Of a stretch of DNA of 64,000 bases, positions 19,930 through 31,000 are shown piece after piece; the stretch's first letter is position 1; each line of letters begins with the position of its first letter. The translations under genes were made by a program, and so were the position numbers. Source of the DNA: Deroplatys truncata (Eukaryota; Arthropoda; Insecta; Mantodea; Mantidae); NCBI GenBank assembly GCA_030765065.1, contig CM060988.1, positions 199,328,565 through 199,392,564 on the forward strand, given 5' to 3'. The notes below the pieces were generated by a model. The model saw nothing but the letters and a program-made list of their open reading frames with translations, did not search any database and was not told where the DNA came from.

Positions 19930-21470
19930 TTCAGAACTGTACCCGGCAACGCAATGGATCTTTGTTGATATTGACTAAGGATGATTCACAGTCTCTTCGT
20001 TTACTCCAGGTACATCAGTTTGGAACCTAAGACATTATTGTTAAGTCACATGCTTCCTTGAATGTCTGCCGAGGTGTTGTGACTTCCTCCATCTTAGATA
20101 GTCTCTCTGAAGACGAAGTTGTCGCCTACCTTTCCAGGCAAGGTGTGAGTGCAGCTAAACGGCTCCTGCGGCGGGAAGATGCAGAACAGGTCTCTACTAG
20201 AACTGTCTTTCTGACCTTTGCCTTAAGGCAGCTTCCTCCCACACTTAAGGCTGGCTATGAGATACTGCATGTTCGTCAATATGTTCCCAACCCTCGACGT
20301 TGATTCTGCTGTCACGGATTCGGACGTATGCATTATCCTGTAAGCGGCAGCCTTTATGTCCTCAGTGTGGAACACATCGACACGATGGCTCTCCTTGCAC
20401 CTCCATTTCCAAATGTGTGAATTGTGAGGGTGCCCATTCTGCATACTCTCGCAGCTGCCCTGTGTATAAAGAAGAATATGCCATTCAAGAACTGAGAAGA
20501 GTTAAGGAAAAACTTGGCTATCGAGAGGCGAAGGAGAAACTTCACTTGTTCTTTCTCACGAAGTTAGCTCGCGCCAGGTTCTTCAGTCTGCAGCTACTAC
20601 TACTCCTGTGTCTTCGAAGTTGAATTGTACTTGTATTTGTGCCTGTACTCCGTGAGCTAGCTATAATGGCAGTTCTTTTCACCCCTCCCCCCTTTCCACT
20701 CCTTTGAAATCTTCCAAGCCTCTCCGTCAGCATTTTACTTCTCCTCCAGTTCATCAGTGTTGGGAACCTTCGACAATTCGATCATCACTTCAAGTGGGTA
20801 ATCACTTTAGTTCCTTACCCTTGGATAATCCTGCAGACCCATCAATGGATACTGACCAGAAGGATGCTGTTCCTGGCTTCCTTGAGGGAATTACCTGTTC
20901 ACCACATTTACTACAGCAGGAAACCCGCAGTGTGTTAGGGGTGCTCCTTCTGCCACAGCTTTACGGTGTTCCACTTCAGGCACTCCGTCATTGACGTCCA
21001 GCAATTCTGGAAATTTAGACACGTTGGATGTTTCTCATCCACCAGTGCTTTCTGTTGTGCCTTCGCTCCCCACTGTCTCTGGCAGCATTGAGGGCATCCG
21101 TTCTCCATCTACTTGTGGTATGGATAGGGACATTTCTTCCACACCTCCTGTTGTGCCGTCTCCTTTTTTCAAGGAATCGTGCGCGGCTGCTTCTGTGGAT
21201 CTGTCCCAGGCCACCGCTAACATTTCATAGCAAATGTTTTACCTGCAGTGACCAGTGTTACATTACCGGCTCAGAAGAAGTCCAAAGCTGCTGTGAAGTC
21301 CACCACTGCTGCCAGTGCTACAGATAAATCTTTCAAGCAGAAGCCTTCTAAGCCATCTTTGTTGCCAAACTCCAGAAAGAAAAAATCGACCTCTAAGGTT
21401 CACGAACGCAAAAACAAACATGTATCGAAATCATTGCTACATTAAATTCAGTGGTTTACTACACAAAATT
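19930..21470 (+). pseudogene. LINE ORF1 (gag-like, zinc knuckle) and first codons of ORF2
   Basis: The frame at 20058-20303 reads NVCRGVVTSSILDSLSEDEV, VAYLSRQGVSAAKRLL, TVFLTFALRQLPPTLKAGYE and YVPNPRRC: the RRM-like gag region of I/Jockey-type LINEs. After a frameshift come CPQCGTHRHDGSPC and CVNCEGAHSAYSRSCPVY, which are CCHC zinc knuckles that bind nucleic acid. A Ser/Pro/Lys-rich C-terminal part runs to about 21440. An ATG at 21421 (MYRNH...) may be the ORF2 start, cut off after some 15 codons. Shifts near 20305 and 20620 make it non-functional. Confidence 0.8.
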
Positions 21471-21771
21471 TAATGGTGTAGTTTCTGGTGTGTTACTGCC
21501 TTTCCAACTGTGTCAGTGCAAACTCAAGTGCTTGTATTTGCTGAGAATTAGTTCTGGTACCTTTTAATTTATGAGCTGTTTTGTGTCTTAACTTTTGTAT
21601 CTTTGTTTTGTCTATTCTTTTGGCTTCTGTAATGTGAGTTGCTTAACTTGTACTTGTTTTGTTTTTATTGTATTGATGCACTGACTTGAATAAATTTATA
21701 ACCAGAGGGTGGCGCTGATGACCGCTGTAGTTTTGCGCCACTCAAACCGCTATTACTATTACTACTACTCA
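21471..21771 (+). mobile_element. LINE 3' end joined to ORF1 by an internal deletion
   Basis: Directly after the ORF2 start, the sequence changes to T-rich non-coding DNA ending gagggtggcgctgatgaccg, tagttttgcgcc, actcaaacc and a ttactattactactactc microsatellite tail. The ggcgctgatgacc...ttgcgcc hairpin with a short-unit tail is typical of arthropod I/Jockey LINE 3' ends. The missing ORF2 (normally about 3 kb) shows that this copy is internally deleted. Confidence 0.6.
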
Positions 21772-21784
21772 AAAGACAGCAGAG

Positions 21785-22080
21785 ACTTGATGAAGATAAA
21801 TTGAAAGATAAAGATTATAAGAATATTAAAGATAGAGTTGATATACAGAAAATGCCAAGGAAGACTGCAGTGGCCTTATTTAGGATGACAACTGGCCACG
21901 ATTGCCTCACAGAACACCTCTACAAGATAGGATGCCTACGTACACCCAAGTGCACTCTCTGTGAAGAAGATGTCATCCTGAACAAACAACATCTCGCCAA
22001 ATGCAAAGCTCTTAAAAGTGATAACTTACAGACTTTATATTGGGAAACCCGAGGGAAAATGATGCAGATCAATTAATCCC
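21785..22080 (+). pseudogene. LINE ORF2 C-terminal end (post-RNase H cysteine motif)
   Basis: The 91-codon frame contains LPRK-like MPRKTAVALFRMTTGHDCL, TEHLYKIGCLRTPKC and LCEEDVILNKQHLAKCKAL. This is the RxTGHxxLxxHLxRIG block and the C-x2-C...H-x4-C finger that end many arthropod LINE ORF2 proteins. It stops normally at 22074-22076. The upstream border coincides with the microsatellite tail of the preceding LINE, so it is a separate 5'-truncated fragment. Confidence 0.75.
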
Positions 22081-22442
22081 CAGTGCCATCGGTGAACAAC
22101 AACATAAGTGCTAAAATAAACCATTCCTTTTCCGACAATGTCTTGTTCCTACAACCAAATATTACAAAGTCTTTGATTCAAGCCAACTCCTTGATAGCAA
22201 GACTTCATCGTTCATTGTGCATGAAAAAAATTAATGATTAAGCTCTTCTACATTTTAAAACCTTAAAATAGGTGTCAAATGGTAAATTAGACATTTTAGG
22301 TACCTACTATAAAACCCCCTTCCATACATTTACATTTTAAATAAGATGCTAAGATATTTAACTAGTTGCAATTTATTTGTACACATAAAAATAGGTATTT
22401 AGCCTAAAAGCTGAGGCCTAATAATTCTGTGTGCCGTATAAC

Positions 22443-22915
22443 AGGGGTGGCCGGCTACCTGACCTTTCGGAGCAGCAATCTTAAGGGACAAGATTTGAAG
22501 ATAGTTTTTCTAAATATTTTTGGGAAACCACAGTGAAGTTTAACACTTGTATGGACACCAGTTTACTGCAAAAACACACTTTATTTATCACTAGACACTC
22601 AATGGAGCACAAATGTTACCTTGTCAAATCAAATCACAACTAACTGCTGAGTTATAATTCACAAAATTGTATTGTCAGCTTTTCACTTCATCACATCTAA
22701 CAGCTCAACACTCGACTGCTCATCTTGGCAGAGCGGCCCCTTATATAGGTCTTGCATACAAATCGGAACTTTTGAGAACAATAAATTACCGAACTCGCCA
22801 AAATGAAAGTTCCAGAACAAGTAAATGTCACATAAAGGGGCTTTTATTCCACGCTGCCTATTCTATTCTTTCTGCACTTGCTATTGTTTTGATGGCTGGC
22901 TAGCTGAAGTCCCCC
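22443..22915 (-). mobile_element. Ty3/gypsy 3' LTR (boundaries approximate)
   Basis: On the minus strand a purine tract gggtgggggac follows the integrase tail. Then come a TATA box (acctatataagg), gagcagtcgagtgttgagc as a likely start region, and aataaagtgtg as a poly(A) signal. This is LTR order, U3 to R to U5. The termini are not fixed because no second LTR is in the window; the cagggtggcc-like end near 22443 could also belong to a different element. Confidence 0.5.
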
Positions 22916-22919
22916 ACCC

Positions 22920-24060
22920 AAGTTTAAGCAGTTCGCAGATAGCTCTGTGCACATGGTCACACTGCTGCCTTCCCTGGGCTGGCTGTCCCGTAGCAGGCTA
23001 GACGGTCTAGGTGTACCACTAACATCTTCCCTCAGGGCAGACTCTGGTTGCAGTAGACATTATTGATCCTGTTCACCATGTGGTACAGTCCTTGACGAGG
23101 TTTTTGAAGCTTGGGGCAACGCCCCTATGTCCAGGTAGAGCTGTACCAAATCAGCTTGCTGGAAACCTTGGTTGTTGGCCTGGCAGTCATAATGGGTCTT
23201 CATCCGACCGCTCACTGTGTTGACAGGCCATCTCATGCACGTCGTGAGGACAGTCGATTGCTGGCTGTTCCATCCCAGGGGGCTCCCAAACATCAGTCAC
23301 ATGAAGGACGTAGCTCCCTGCTGAAGACGAAGCTGCCTGGTGTCATGCATTGACGAGCAGTAGGCCTGCAAGAAAAGCGGCACCCTGACAGCCCACTCCC
23401 TCTGGTGATTGTCCACGGCCTTCCTCAGGTGCCCTTCTAGAGTCTTGATATACCGCTTGACCCCCCCCCCATAAGGGAGTTTCCTATCCCTTCAGCTGCC
23501 ATGGTGCAGGCACTGTGGACCCTTAGCACTCAGGTACTTCTGACATCTAAGTCCATCCAGGAAGGGAGCTATTCAGATTGGGTTGGACTATGTGGAGCAG
23601 TGTGTGATTGGGTATGCCTGGAATAAGCCTAGGCAGGATTGTGAGATGCCTTAATAACCTCCAGCACCAACCTGGAGGACTAGGGCTAGGGCTGTCAGTA
23701 GTCTTCCTCATATGGGGTTGATGCGCGTAAGTGCTGTAGCCACTTCCCTACCTGTGAAAGCAGGGGGAATGGTTTATAAAATAGATACTGTCCTAATGGA
23801 AAGCCCATAGACTTGGGTTCAGGAGGTCAGCCTTTCACTCGCTTGTTTGTATGCACTCCAACTTTCTTCAGTGCTTCTCTCATCAGCTTCAACTCAAAGT
23901 TTGTGCCTTGATCACTGTGTGGCAGAACATTTGTTCCATGAGGCAGTGTGCAATCGTCCTGACCTCCTGGTTTCATTTGGTAGCTTTGGTTTTTCTTGAT
24001 TCTTAAGCATTTATTTTCTATGCCCCCATCTAAAATAACTAAACAAGCATTTGCCATAAA
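22920..24060 (-). pseudogene. Ty3/gypsy integrase C-terminal remnants
   Basis: On the minus strand: HSDQGTNFELKLMREALKKV (the central integrase HSDxGxxF block) at 23840-23940, then VDNHQREWAVRVPLFLQAY near 23390-23430, LMFGSPLGW at about 23285, and GRMKTHYDCQANNQGFQQAD, LVQLYL near 23130-23210. These are consecutive parts of a gypsy-type integrase and its C-terminal tail. They lie in different frames with stops, and 23480-23820 between them shows no gypsy motif, so it may be a later insertion. Inactive. Confidence 0.7.
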
Positions 24061-25240
24061 ATTTGAACTGTAGTAATAACCTGAGAGGGCATGTTAATGA
24101 CAGAGCTCACAAAATGGGGAGTCAGCTTGGGAAGGTTAAACTGCCCTACTAAGAAGCACAAAATGAAGTTTATGCAATTCTAGCATTATAAACATTTGTC
24201 AAAGCTGTACATAACTGCATGGTAATATATTCCATTCTAATTCTCTCCTAAGCAAAGCCCTCTGTAATTAGCCCTTTAGATTCCTTGTTGAGTTGGCAAT
24301 GGAAACGATTATGTTTTGTCTCAAAGAGCAAACATTTGTATTTGGTAGGCAATGTGTATATAAAGAAATAATCAAAATCTTTATTAATTGATATGCCAAC
24401 ATGAGTTATTATAAATTTAACACTCATCCTGGCTATTAATATACCAATGTGTCTACTTATACTGGGTATATTAGAAATATACTGGAGTTATTTTTCCATA
24501 CCGGATATATTGGAATTAGTGATTACATACTGGAAAAATTGGATGAGATAGGCACATAACATTTGTTTATTTCAGATTAAATTTTCAGGTGATTGGTTCT
24601 TTGAAGACCTTGTTAATCAAATAAGTATTTTTTTAATATTATTGCTTTGCATATCTATTTTTCATCTTATGTAAAAATGACTCACGCATTTGGATATTTC
24701 ATCCCTAGTATTCTTTTACTGGCTATACAACATTTCCAGAATGTTTAAGGTTGTTGCAGGGGGGGTAAGATAAATACAAAATCTGCTTATAATTTCATTC
24801 CCATTTCTGAATAGCAGTGAATTTATTATTATGACTAGCATGGGGGTTTTATAAAATTACAGTTTTAAGAGGTAAAGGGGAGAATTTTTGGCATAAAAAA
24901 TCTTTTAGATCATTGCACAGTAATTTCATAAAGAGTACTGAGAGTAAATTTAATTAAATTGTCATTCAAGACTTAAAAAGCCACCTGTGCAACAGTTTCA
25001 TAATATGTCTGTGTAAACAAATAAAACAGTAGAAATGTTATGTAGCCACAACACATATTTGAATACTGCTGCATTTTTACTGCAACAGGAATCGATGCAG
25101 TACTGGAATTTTACCAAAACTTGTACTGGAAATATACTGTAGTTTTAAACTTTCAAGACAATACACACACTGTATACTTACTTACAGCTTTTATTACGCC
25201 TTTCATTCTTGGCTGAATCAATGAAAACTAGTGAAAAGCT
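24061..25240. other. AT-rich sequence, no feature recognised
   Basis: No frame over 60 codons and no known motif. There is a local series of imperfect repeats with the core tatactgg/tatattgg (24460-24545 and 25095-25140) of unknown meaning. Confidence 0.4.
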
Positions 25241-25249
25241 GCAAACTTG

Positions 25250-26045
25250 AAATACAAACAAAGATTATAGATGTTTGGTTAAAAAAGAGGGAGAAATCTT
25301 AGTTATGCATGAAACAGTAAAAGCACAAACAGCTGGTGGGCAGGGATAGGGAGAATAGGAATGGGAGATGTATAGAAGCTAGAAGATAGGAATGAAAGTG
25401 ATGTAGGTAAACTGGCGACAAGCAGAATAGAAGACATAGAAAGGCAGGAGATATGGGGAAGTTTAGAAAATAGGATATCATTACAATTTTATAAATAAAT
25501 AAAAAGAAACCAGGAGGAGAACCATACATAGATTACTGTAACGGACAAGAAAAGGAAGGAGTAGTTTGAATGAGAACAGGAACAATATTTCTAAGAGGCA
25601 GAGATAAAGGAAAGTGTGAAATGTGCAGTGAAAAAGAAAGTATGCACATTACACGATAGAGTATAAGGAGTTAGCGTTATGGAGAAGAAAGGTTTGGGAG
25701 AAAAAATTGCAAACAAATATAGGGGAAAGTAGTAACTATAAAAGTGTTAACAGGGAAAGAAGAAAGGAAGATTAGAAGTATAGGTGAGTGTTTACAGAAC
25801 GCAAAAGAAAAATGGGCAAGGAAAGTAAGGAGTATAAGAGAAGAAGATAGAGGGAAGGAGGGGGATAATTGAGATAAAGGGTAAGGGATGACCAGCTACC
25901 AGGTGGGGCGAATGGCCTGGGTACCATGCAAGCCGAGGTAGCAACAAGGTCAATCAATAATTTGTACATAGTTTAGGTTAGATAAATGGAAAAATTGTAA
26001 AAGTTATTTAAAGAAAGTTGTACAAAATTCATTCATTCATTCATT
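25250..26045 (+). pseudogene. LINE ORF2 C-terminus with 3' UTR and (ATTC)n tail
   Basis: With frameshifts the plus strand reads YCNGQEKEGVV, MRTGTIFLRGRDKGKCEMCS, EKESMHIT, ending in WRRKVWEK-like sequence. C-x2-C-x3-E-x-MxHI followed by WRRxVWE is the C-terminal cysteine motif of a second LINE type. A non-coding part ends with attcattcattcattcattt, the short-unit tail left by target-primed reverse transcription. Heavily purine-rich on this strand. Confidence 0.6.
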
Positions 26046-26379
26046 TAAACAATTTATTATAACCGTACTTGTTTTGTTCTTCTCCTTCGTATAATTTGTC
26101 ATAATCTCTCTCATATGATAGTTTATTTTTGTTGTTGCTTCAGCTTCCTTCAATAATTCTAAAGGAATACCTTCCATTTCATTTTATAAGTAAACAAACA
26201 AAAAACACACTTGGCACTGTAAACTACTTAGCAAGCTTCTCTCTATTGCAATGAAACCATGGAATTTATCATCAATTTGCCATACAAGTAAAAAAAAAAA
26301 AAATGCTGTACAAAAGTTGTACAGGGCAGTCATTTTATGGTGAGGCCAAGGATTGTATGCATGCTCTGCACACCTCTGT

Positions 26380-26820
26380 TACACTGGGGGTTTTTCCTTC
26401 CATTTCTCCCACGTTACTCATGATTGATAGTAACCTGCAGCATAATGAGTACCAACCTTGTTATAAATGGTGTTCATCTGCATGAAAACATTTCTAGCAT
26501 CTTTGGATGGAAATTACATTTACACGCATAAGTTCTTCTTGCATAATGTTCATAATTTCTGTTTTTATGTTGTCCTAAAGTTTGTCTATGGTGTGGGGAT
26601 TGTTCTTTTAAACTTCAGTTTTTTGGATTCCCCACAAATAGATGCACCTATTTCGTCAATTTTTTCCTCCATTAGAACATCTCAATTTCACTTCTTATAT
26701 TTAGCATTTAGTGATCCCATTGTCGTAAACTTATTTACCAAATGTTTTATCAGCTTCTCTACCTGGAACTGGAGTACCAGGAAATTTCTCCTGAAATTGT
26801 GTACATGATTCAGCTTTTAC
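26380..26820 (-). pseudogene. Possible mariner-like transposase remnant
   Basis: The minus strand holds VEKLIKHLVNKFTTMGSLNA and DVLMEEKIDEIGA, resembling the linker VxxLVKKFxxTGSV...VLTEEKxDxIGA of HTH (DUF4817-type) mariner transposases, followed by many stops. The similarity is weak and rests on two short segments. Confidence 0.3.
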
Positions 26821-27080
26821 ATATATATCGTACATAAAAGTTTATAGTTCAAGCATGAATTTGTCGGTAGACTTTGCAGTGGACTAATAACAAGATATTA
26901 ACATTCTTAAGCAAATTACACACAACACAGATGTCTTGAATAAGCTTTGAGATGAATAAGCATAACTGACTTTACAACACGGACACAAAACAGCGACTAA
27001 AGCATATAGCCTCACCTTACTCTATATGTAGTATGGTACAGTATGTATTCTATTTTATGCTATTTGCTATTGCTCGTGGG

Positions 27081-27470
27081 TTAAATATTCAGTTGTGCTA
27101 AACACCTCATCCTAGAATATCTAGAAAGATGGAGATTTGCAATCTTTTGTAGGAACTTTTCCCTCGGGAGAAGAAGAAGATAAAACCTATAAGAAAGTCT
27201 TGAATCTTTTTGAAACGACAGATTTATAACTATGAATGCAATAGTGAGCCTATGGGTGAGGTGCTTTGTATCTTTGCTAACTCCCTTAACAATCAAATCA
27301 CTTGTGCTACAACATAATGGATTATCCATTTGATAAATAACTATTCTAATGCAATATTGACCATTCAGTATGGGGAAACAATTTAATGGCAGTTCCCAAG
27401 AATTCAAAATGGATGACATAACTCTAAACTGAAGTATTGCCAACTTTGCAATGGGAATTAAAAGTTTCAA
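27081..27470 (-). other. Unassigned 129-codon open frame
   Basis: An open frame from CTG/ATG-type starts in AT-rich DNA, just downstream of the IR gene. The product is hydrophobic and basic with no motif I recognise and no good splice context. It may be chance or an old repeat. Confidence 0.2.
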
Positions 27471-27913
27471 GTTAGTCGGTAAATACTGTTTTGCAATATT
27501 TAGTGCGGGGAAGTGATTTAGGTGTTCATGTGCTTGTCCAGGAACTGCTCATAGACAAAATATTTCATAAACAAGTTTGCAAAATAGTCTTGTTTTTAAA
27601 CAAGCCTTGGAACACTTGTGTATGCACTAACACAATTCCAAATAAATGTCCACATCTACACAAGCAAGGATAATTTGCTTTAAATTCAACAGTTTACGTA
27701 CCTGCAAGATAATGACTATGTTGCCAACTAACAGCTGCAATTAAAACTAACTAGAACACCTTTATCAGGAGAACAATTTTAGAAACAGTAAGTGGTAACA
27801 GTTGATGCCAGCTGAACAGATTAAATGTCACCAAATATAACCATAGAGTCTTTAACAGGGCAAGTTTGTCGCAGCTTGTGTTCGATATATTAACTACGGC
27901 ATTTATCAGCAGT

Positions 27914-28052
27914 TTACTGTTGTTTGTTTGATGTGAGCAGTTCTACAACTAGGATTAAAGTTGCTGCAACCAAACCTATTTTCAGTAACATGAATGCCGC
28001 CAAAAGATGTTGTAGAGTCAGGCCTGTGTTGGGTTTCTCCTTCACTCTGTTC
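27914..28052 (-). CDS. IR exon 8: last transmembrane segment and stop
   Basis: Acceptor cttgtaactttgcag; the first base completes an Arg codon. Encodes NRVKEKPNTGLTLQHL, then LAAFMLLKIGLVAATLILVV as the third membrane segment, and ELLTSNKQQ with TAA at 27914-27916. L.L.HLxxAFxLLxIGLxxA is the usual TM3 context of IRs. A lysine inside the segment is a little unusual. Confidence 0.9.
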
Positions 28053-31000
28053 CTGCAAAGTTACAAGAATAACTTGAAACAAATGACAGAATATTTACAG
28101 AGCAGTTCCAATCATTTTCATCTAGGACGTGTATACTTTGAAGCCAAATTTATTAGGTCCAAGCAATTTCATTCATGTACATCATCTGAGGCAACTGCCC
28201 CAATAACAACTTGGACTCCTTGCCTTCGATCTTCAGATCTGGTGTGCTTTGCCTCTCAATGGTCCCACAATTCTGTAACCAAAGCTGGAAATTCCTGACT
28301 TGGTCTTCTTTGCGCTGCATCAGAGGGAATTATATGTAGGGATGAACATAATGTGCATTGTAATGGTTACTTTAATTTAAAGGAGGACTGAACTAAATTT
28401 TTAAAGAGTTCTAACAATAAAGTGCAAACAAATCTGAGCACATTGTTGAAAACTGTGTCATTCTGTGACTTCTCGTTTTCATTGGAAGCCTTTTTATGTT
28501 TAATCCTCACCTCGCGGTGATGTTCATCAAACTGGGAATACAGCATGCTACTGATTGTCACTTGCATTGCATTTATTTGTGATTTTGTGATTATAGGACA
28601 GTTTTCGTTTCCCACTGTTCTGTGAATGTAAGGTCAAGAATGCCTTGTACAAATAATTCTGGTGTAAAAAGAAATATTGGTTATTACTCATTCCCTGATA
28701 GAGATAAGAATCGACATGCGTGGTATGAAAAGCAAAAAGTTTGTGCCAACCAAAAATGCACAAATGGATATTTTAAAATACATGTATCAATACATTTGTG
28801 TAATAATATTAATACAGTTCTTGGGAGAGACAGTAGCATGTCCGTCCACTAGGAAGTCTGGGATGCTTGTAACTAGTGGGGCATGCTACCAGAAGGGGTA
28901 GCTAAGCCATGATTGGCTCTCCTAATCCTCTAGCAATGTCCAATCATATAACAATATTAATTTATGAATTATTGTGATGGCAATAACACTAGATGTAATC
29001 TCAAATAATACATATGGCTACAATAAAATAAATTTTGAGCTTATCATAAATTAAATAATATTAACTCTGTGGGGTTACACATTTAAAAAAAATCAGTAAA
29101 CGATGTACATAAATAAACTGCCTTGGGCATAATGAAGTTGGCTTCAAGTTGTTAGTGTAATACTGTAGTAGCTCCGAGTATAGCTTAAGCAAGAATTTAT
29201 AAAAAAATCTTGTGTACATTCACACAACCTTCTCCTCCCAATAGCATCTTACTTTATACTACTCATACCAGATTTCTCTTGAATGACATGACTTGCAACC
29301 TGCTATTCCTACTGCACTGCTATATGAACCTGCTTATCCATATAATGCTGATGTGAAACAATATGAACAAGTTTATTCTTCCATTGTTGTAAAAGAAGTT
29401 TGATATGGTGTTCCTCTGTATGTATATACAAACCTGGCACCTATTCAATCTACAGTTAATTCATACTTGCCAACTTTTGTTGGCCAGAAAATATACAACA
29501 GCTGAGGCATTTTTATGATTTTATGGCAAAGATGACAGTTTTACGGCTTAGTGGACATATTCCAAGTGTTACAGATTTTCACCACAGACATAACAAACCA
29601 TTAAATTCTATTGCATTATATTGTAACTTAGATTACAGACTGGATGATATACAGTGCTATGATAGACCAGAGATTATCTGTTATTCTATCCATCATGATC
29701 ATATACCCCTTCGCTGCGCTGCAACAAAATGTAGCACCACGTGAGCTCTAGTAAATGGTATACAGTGCTATGATAGACCAGAGCTTATCCGTGTGTCTAT
29801 CCTTCATCACAATCATGGTCCCCCTTCACTGGGCTACAACAAAATGTATAGCACCACTAGTGACCTCTAGTAAATGGTATACAGTGCTATGATAGACCAG
29901 AGCTTATCTGTGTGTCTATCCTTCATCATGATCATGGTCCCCCTTCACTGGGCTACAACAAAATGTATAGCACCACTAGTGACCTCTAGTAAATGGTATA
30001 CAGTGCTATGATAGACCAGAGCTTATCTGTGTGTCTATCCTTCATCATAATATGGTCCCCCTTCACTGGGCTGCAACAAAATCTATACACCACTAGTGAT
30101 CTCTAGTAAATGGTATACAGTGCTATGATAGACCAGAGCTTATCTGTGTGTCTATCCATCATGAACATGGTCCCTCTTCACTGGGCTGCAACAAAATGTA
30201 TAGCACCACTAGTGGCCTCTACTAAATGGTATACAGTGCTATTATTGACCAGAGCTTAATCTGTGTGTCTATCCTTCATCATGATCATGGTCCCTCTTCA
30301 CTGGACTGCAACAAAATGTGTAGCACCACTAGTGACCTCTAGTAAATGGTATACAGTGCTATGATTGACCAGAGCTTATCTGTGTGTCTATCCTTCATCA
30401 TGATCATGGTCCCCCTTCAGTGGGCTGCAATAAAATGTATAGTACCACTAGTGACCTCTAGTAAATGGTATACAGTGCTATGATTGACCTGAGCTTATCT
30501 GTGTGTCTATCCTTCATCATGATCATGCTCCCCCTTCCCTGGGCTGCAACAAAATGTACAGCATGCAGAATTAAAATTTGATTACACCACTTCTGCCCTT
30601 TAGTAACTAGGGCGCAAACATTCAGTAATGGACGACAGGAATTGTAAGGTCAACTCCCCTTGTTATCTTGTACCCATTCTATGACTGTAGAGTATATAAA
30701 TTTCCCATCTTTTATTACAGTTTCTTGTTTATAGTTAATGTTATGAAGCATAAAATGGGAAAATTTGTGTAAAGTTTAGGAAGTGGTGTTCTTTGCTTTA
30801 AGACATGCGTGACAGAAAGAATAGGCACTACCAGATCTTTAAGGATTTTTATGAAATGGAATTCCCATTTATTTTAAATTCAGATAAGGGGGTAAACTTT
30901 TCATGTTGATAACTTCATTGGAACTAGGAGAAAATCTTAGGGTTAAGGAGGAGAAACCTTTGAGAAGAAGGGATGACATGAGACAGGACAAAGGGTGATG

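Noticed and set aside
22441-22460. hAT terminus caggggtggccggc
   Set aside because: Looks like a hAT end, but no matching right end or 8-bp duplication could be found, and the sequence fits the gypsy LTR border equally well.
25299-25969. Minus-strand hydrophobic frames at 25299-25529 and 25772-25969
   Set aside because: Antisense of the purine-rich LINE fragment; the strand composition gives Leu/Phe/Ser-rich readings by chance.
29649-30565. Regular repeats that might be a CRISPR array
   Set aside because: Units of 118 bp follow each other with no spacers and the DNA is eukaryotic; it is a minisatellite.
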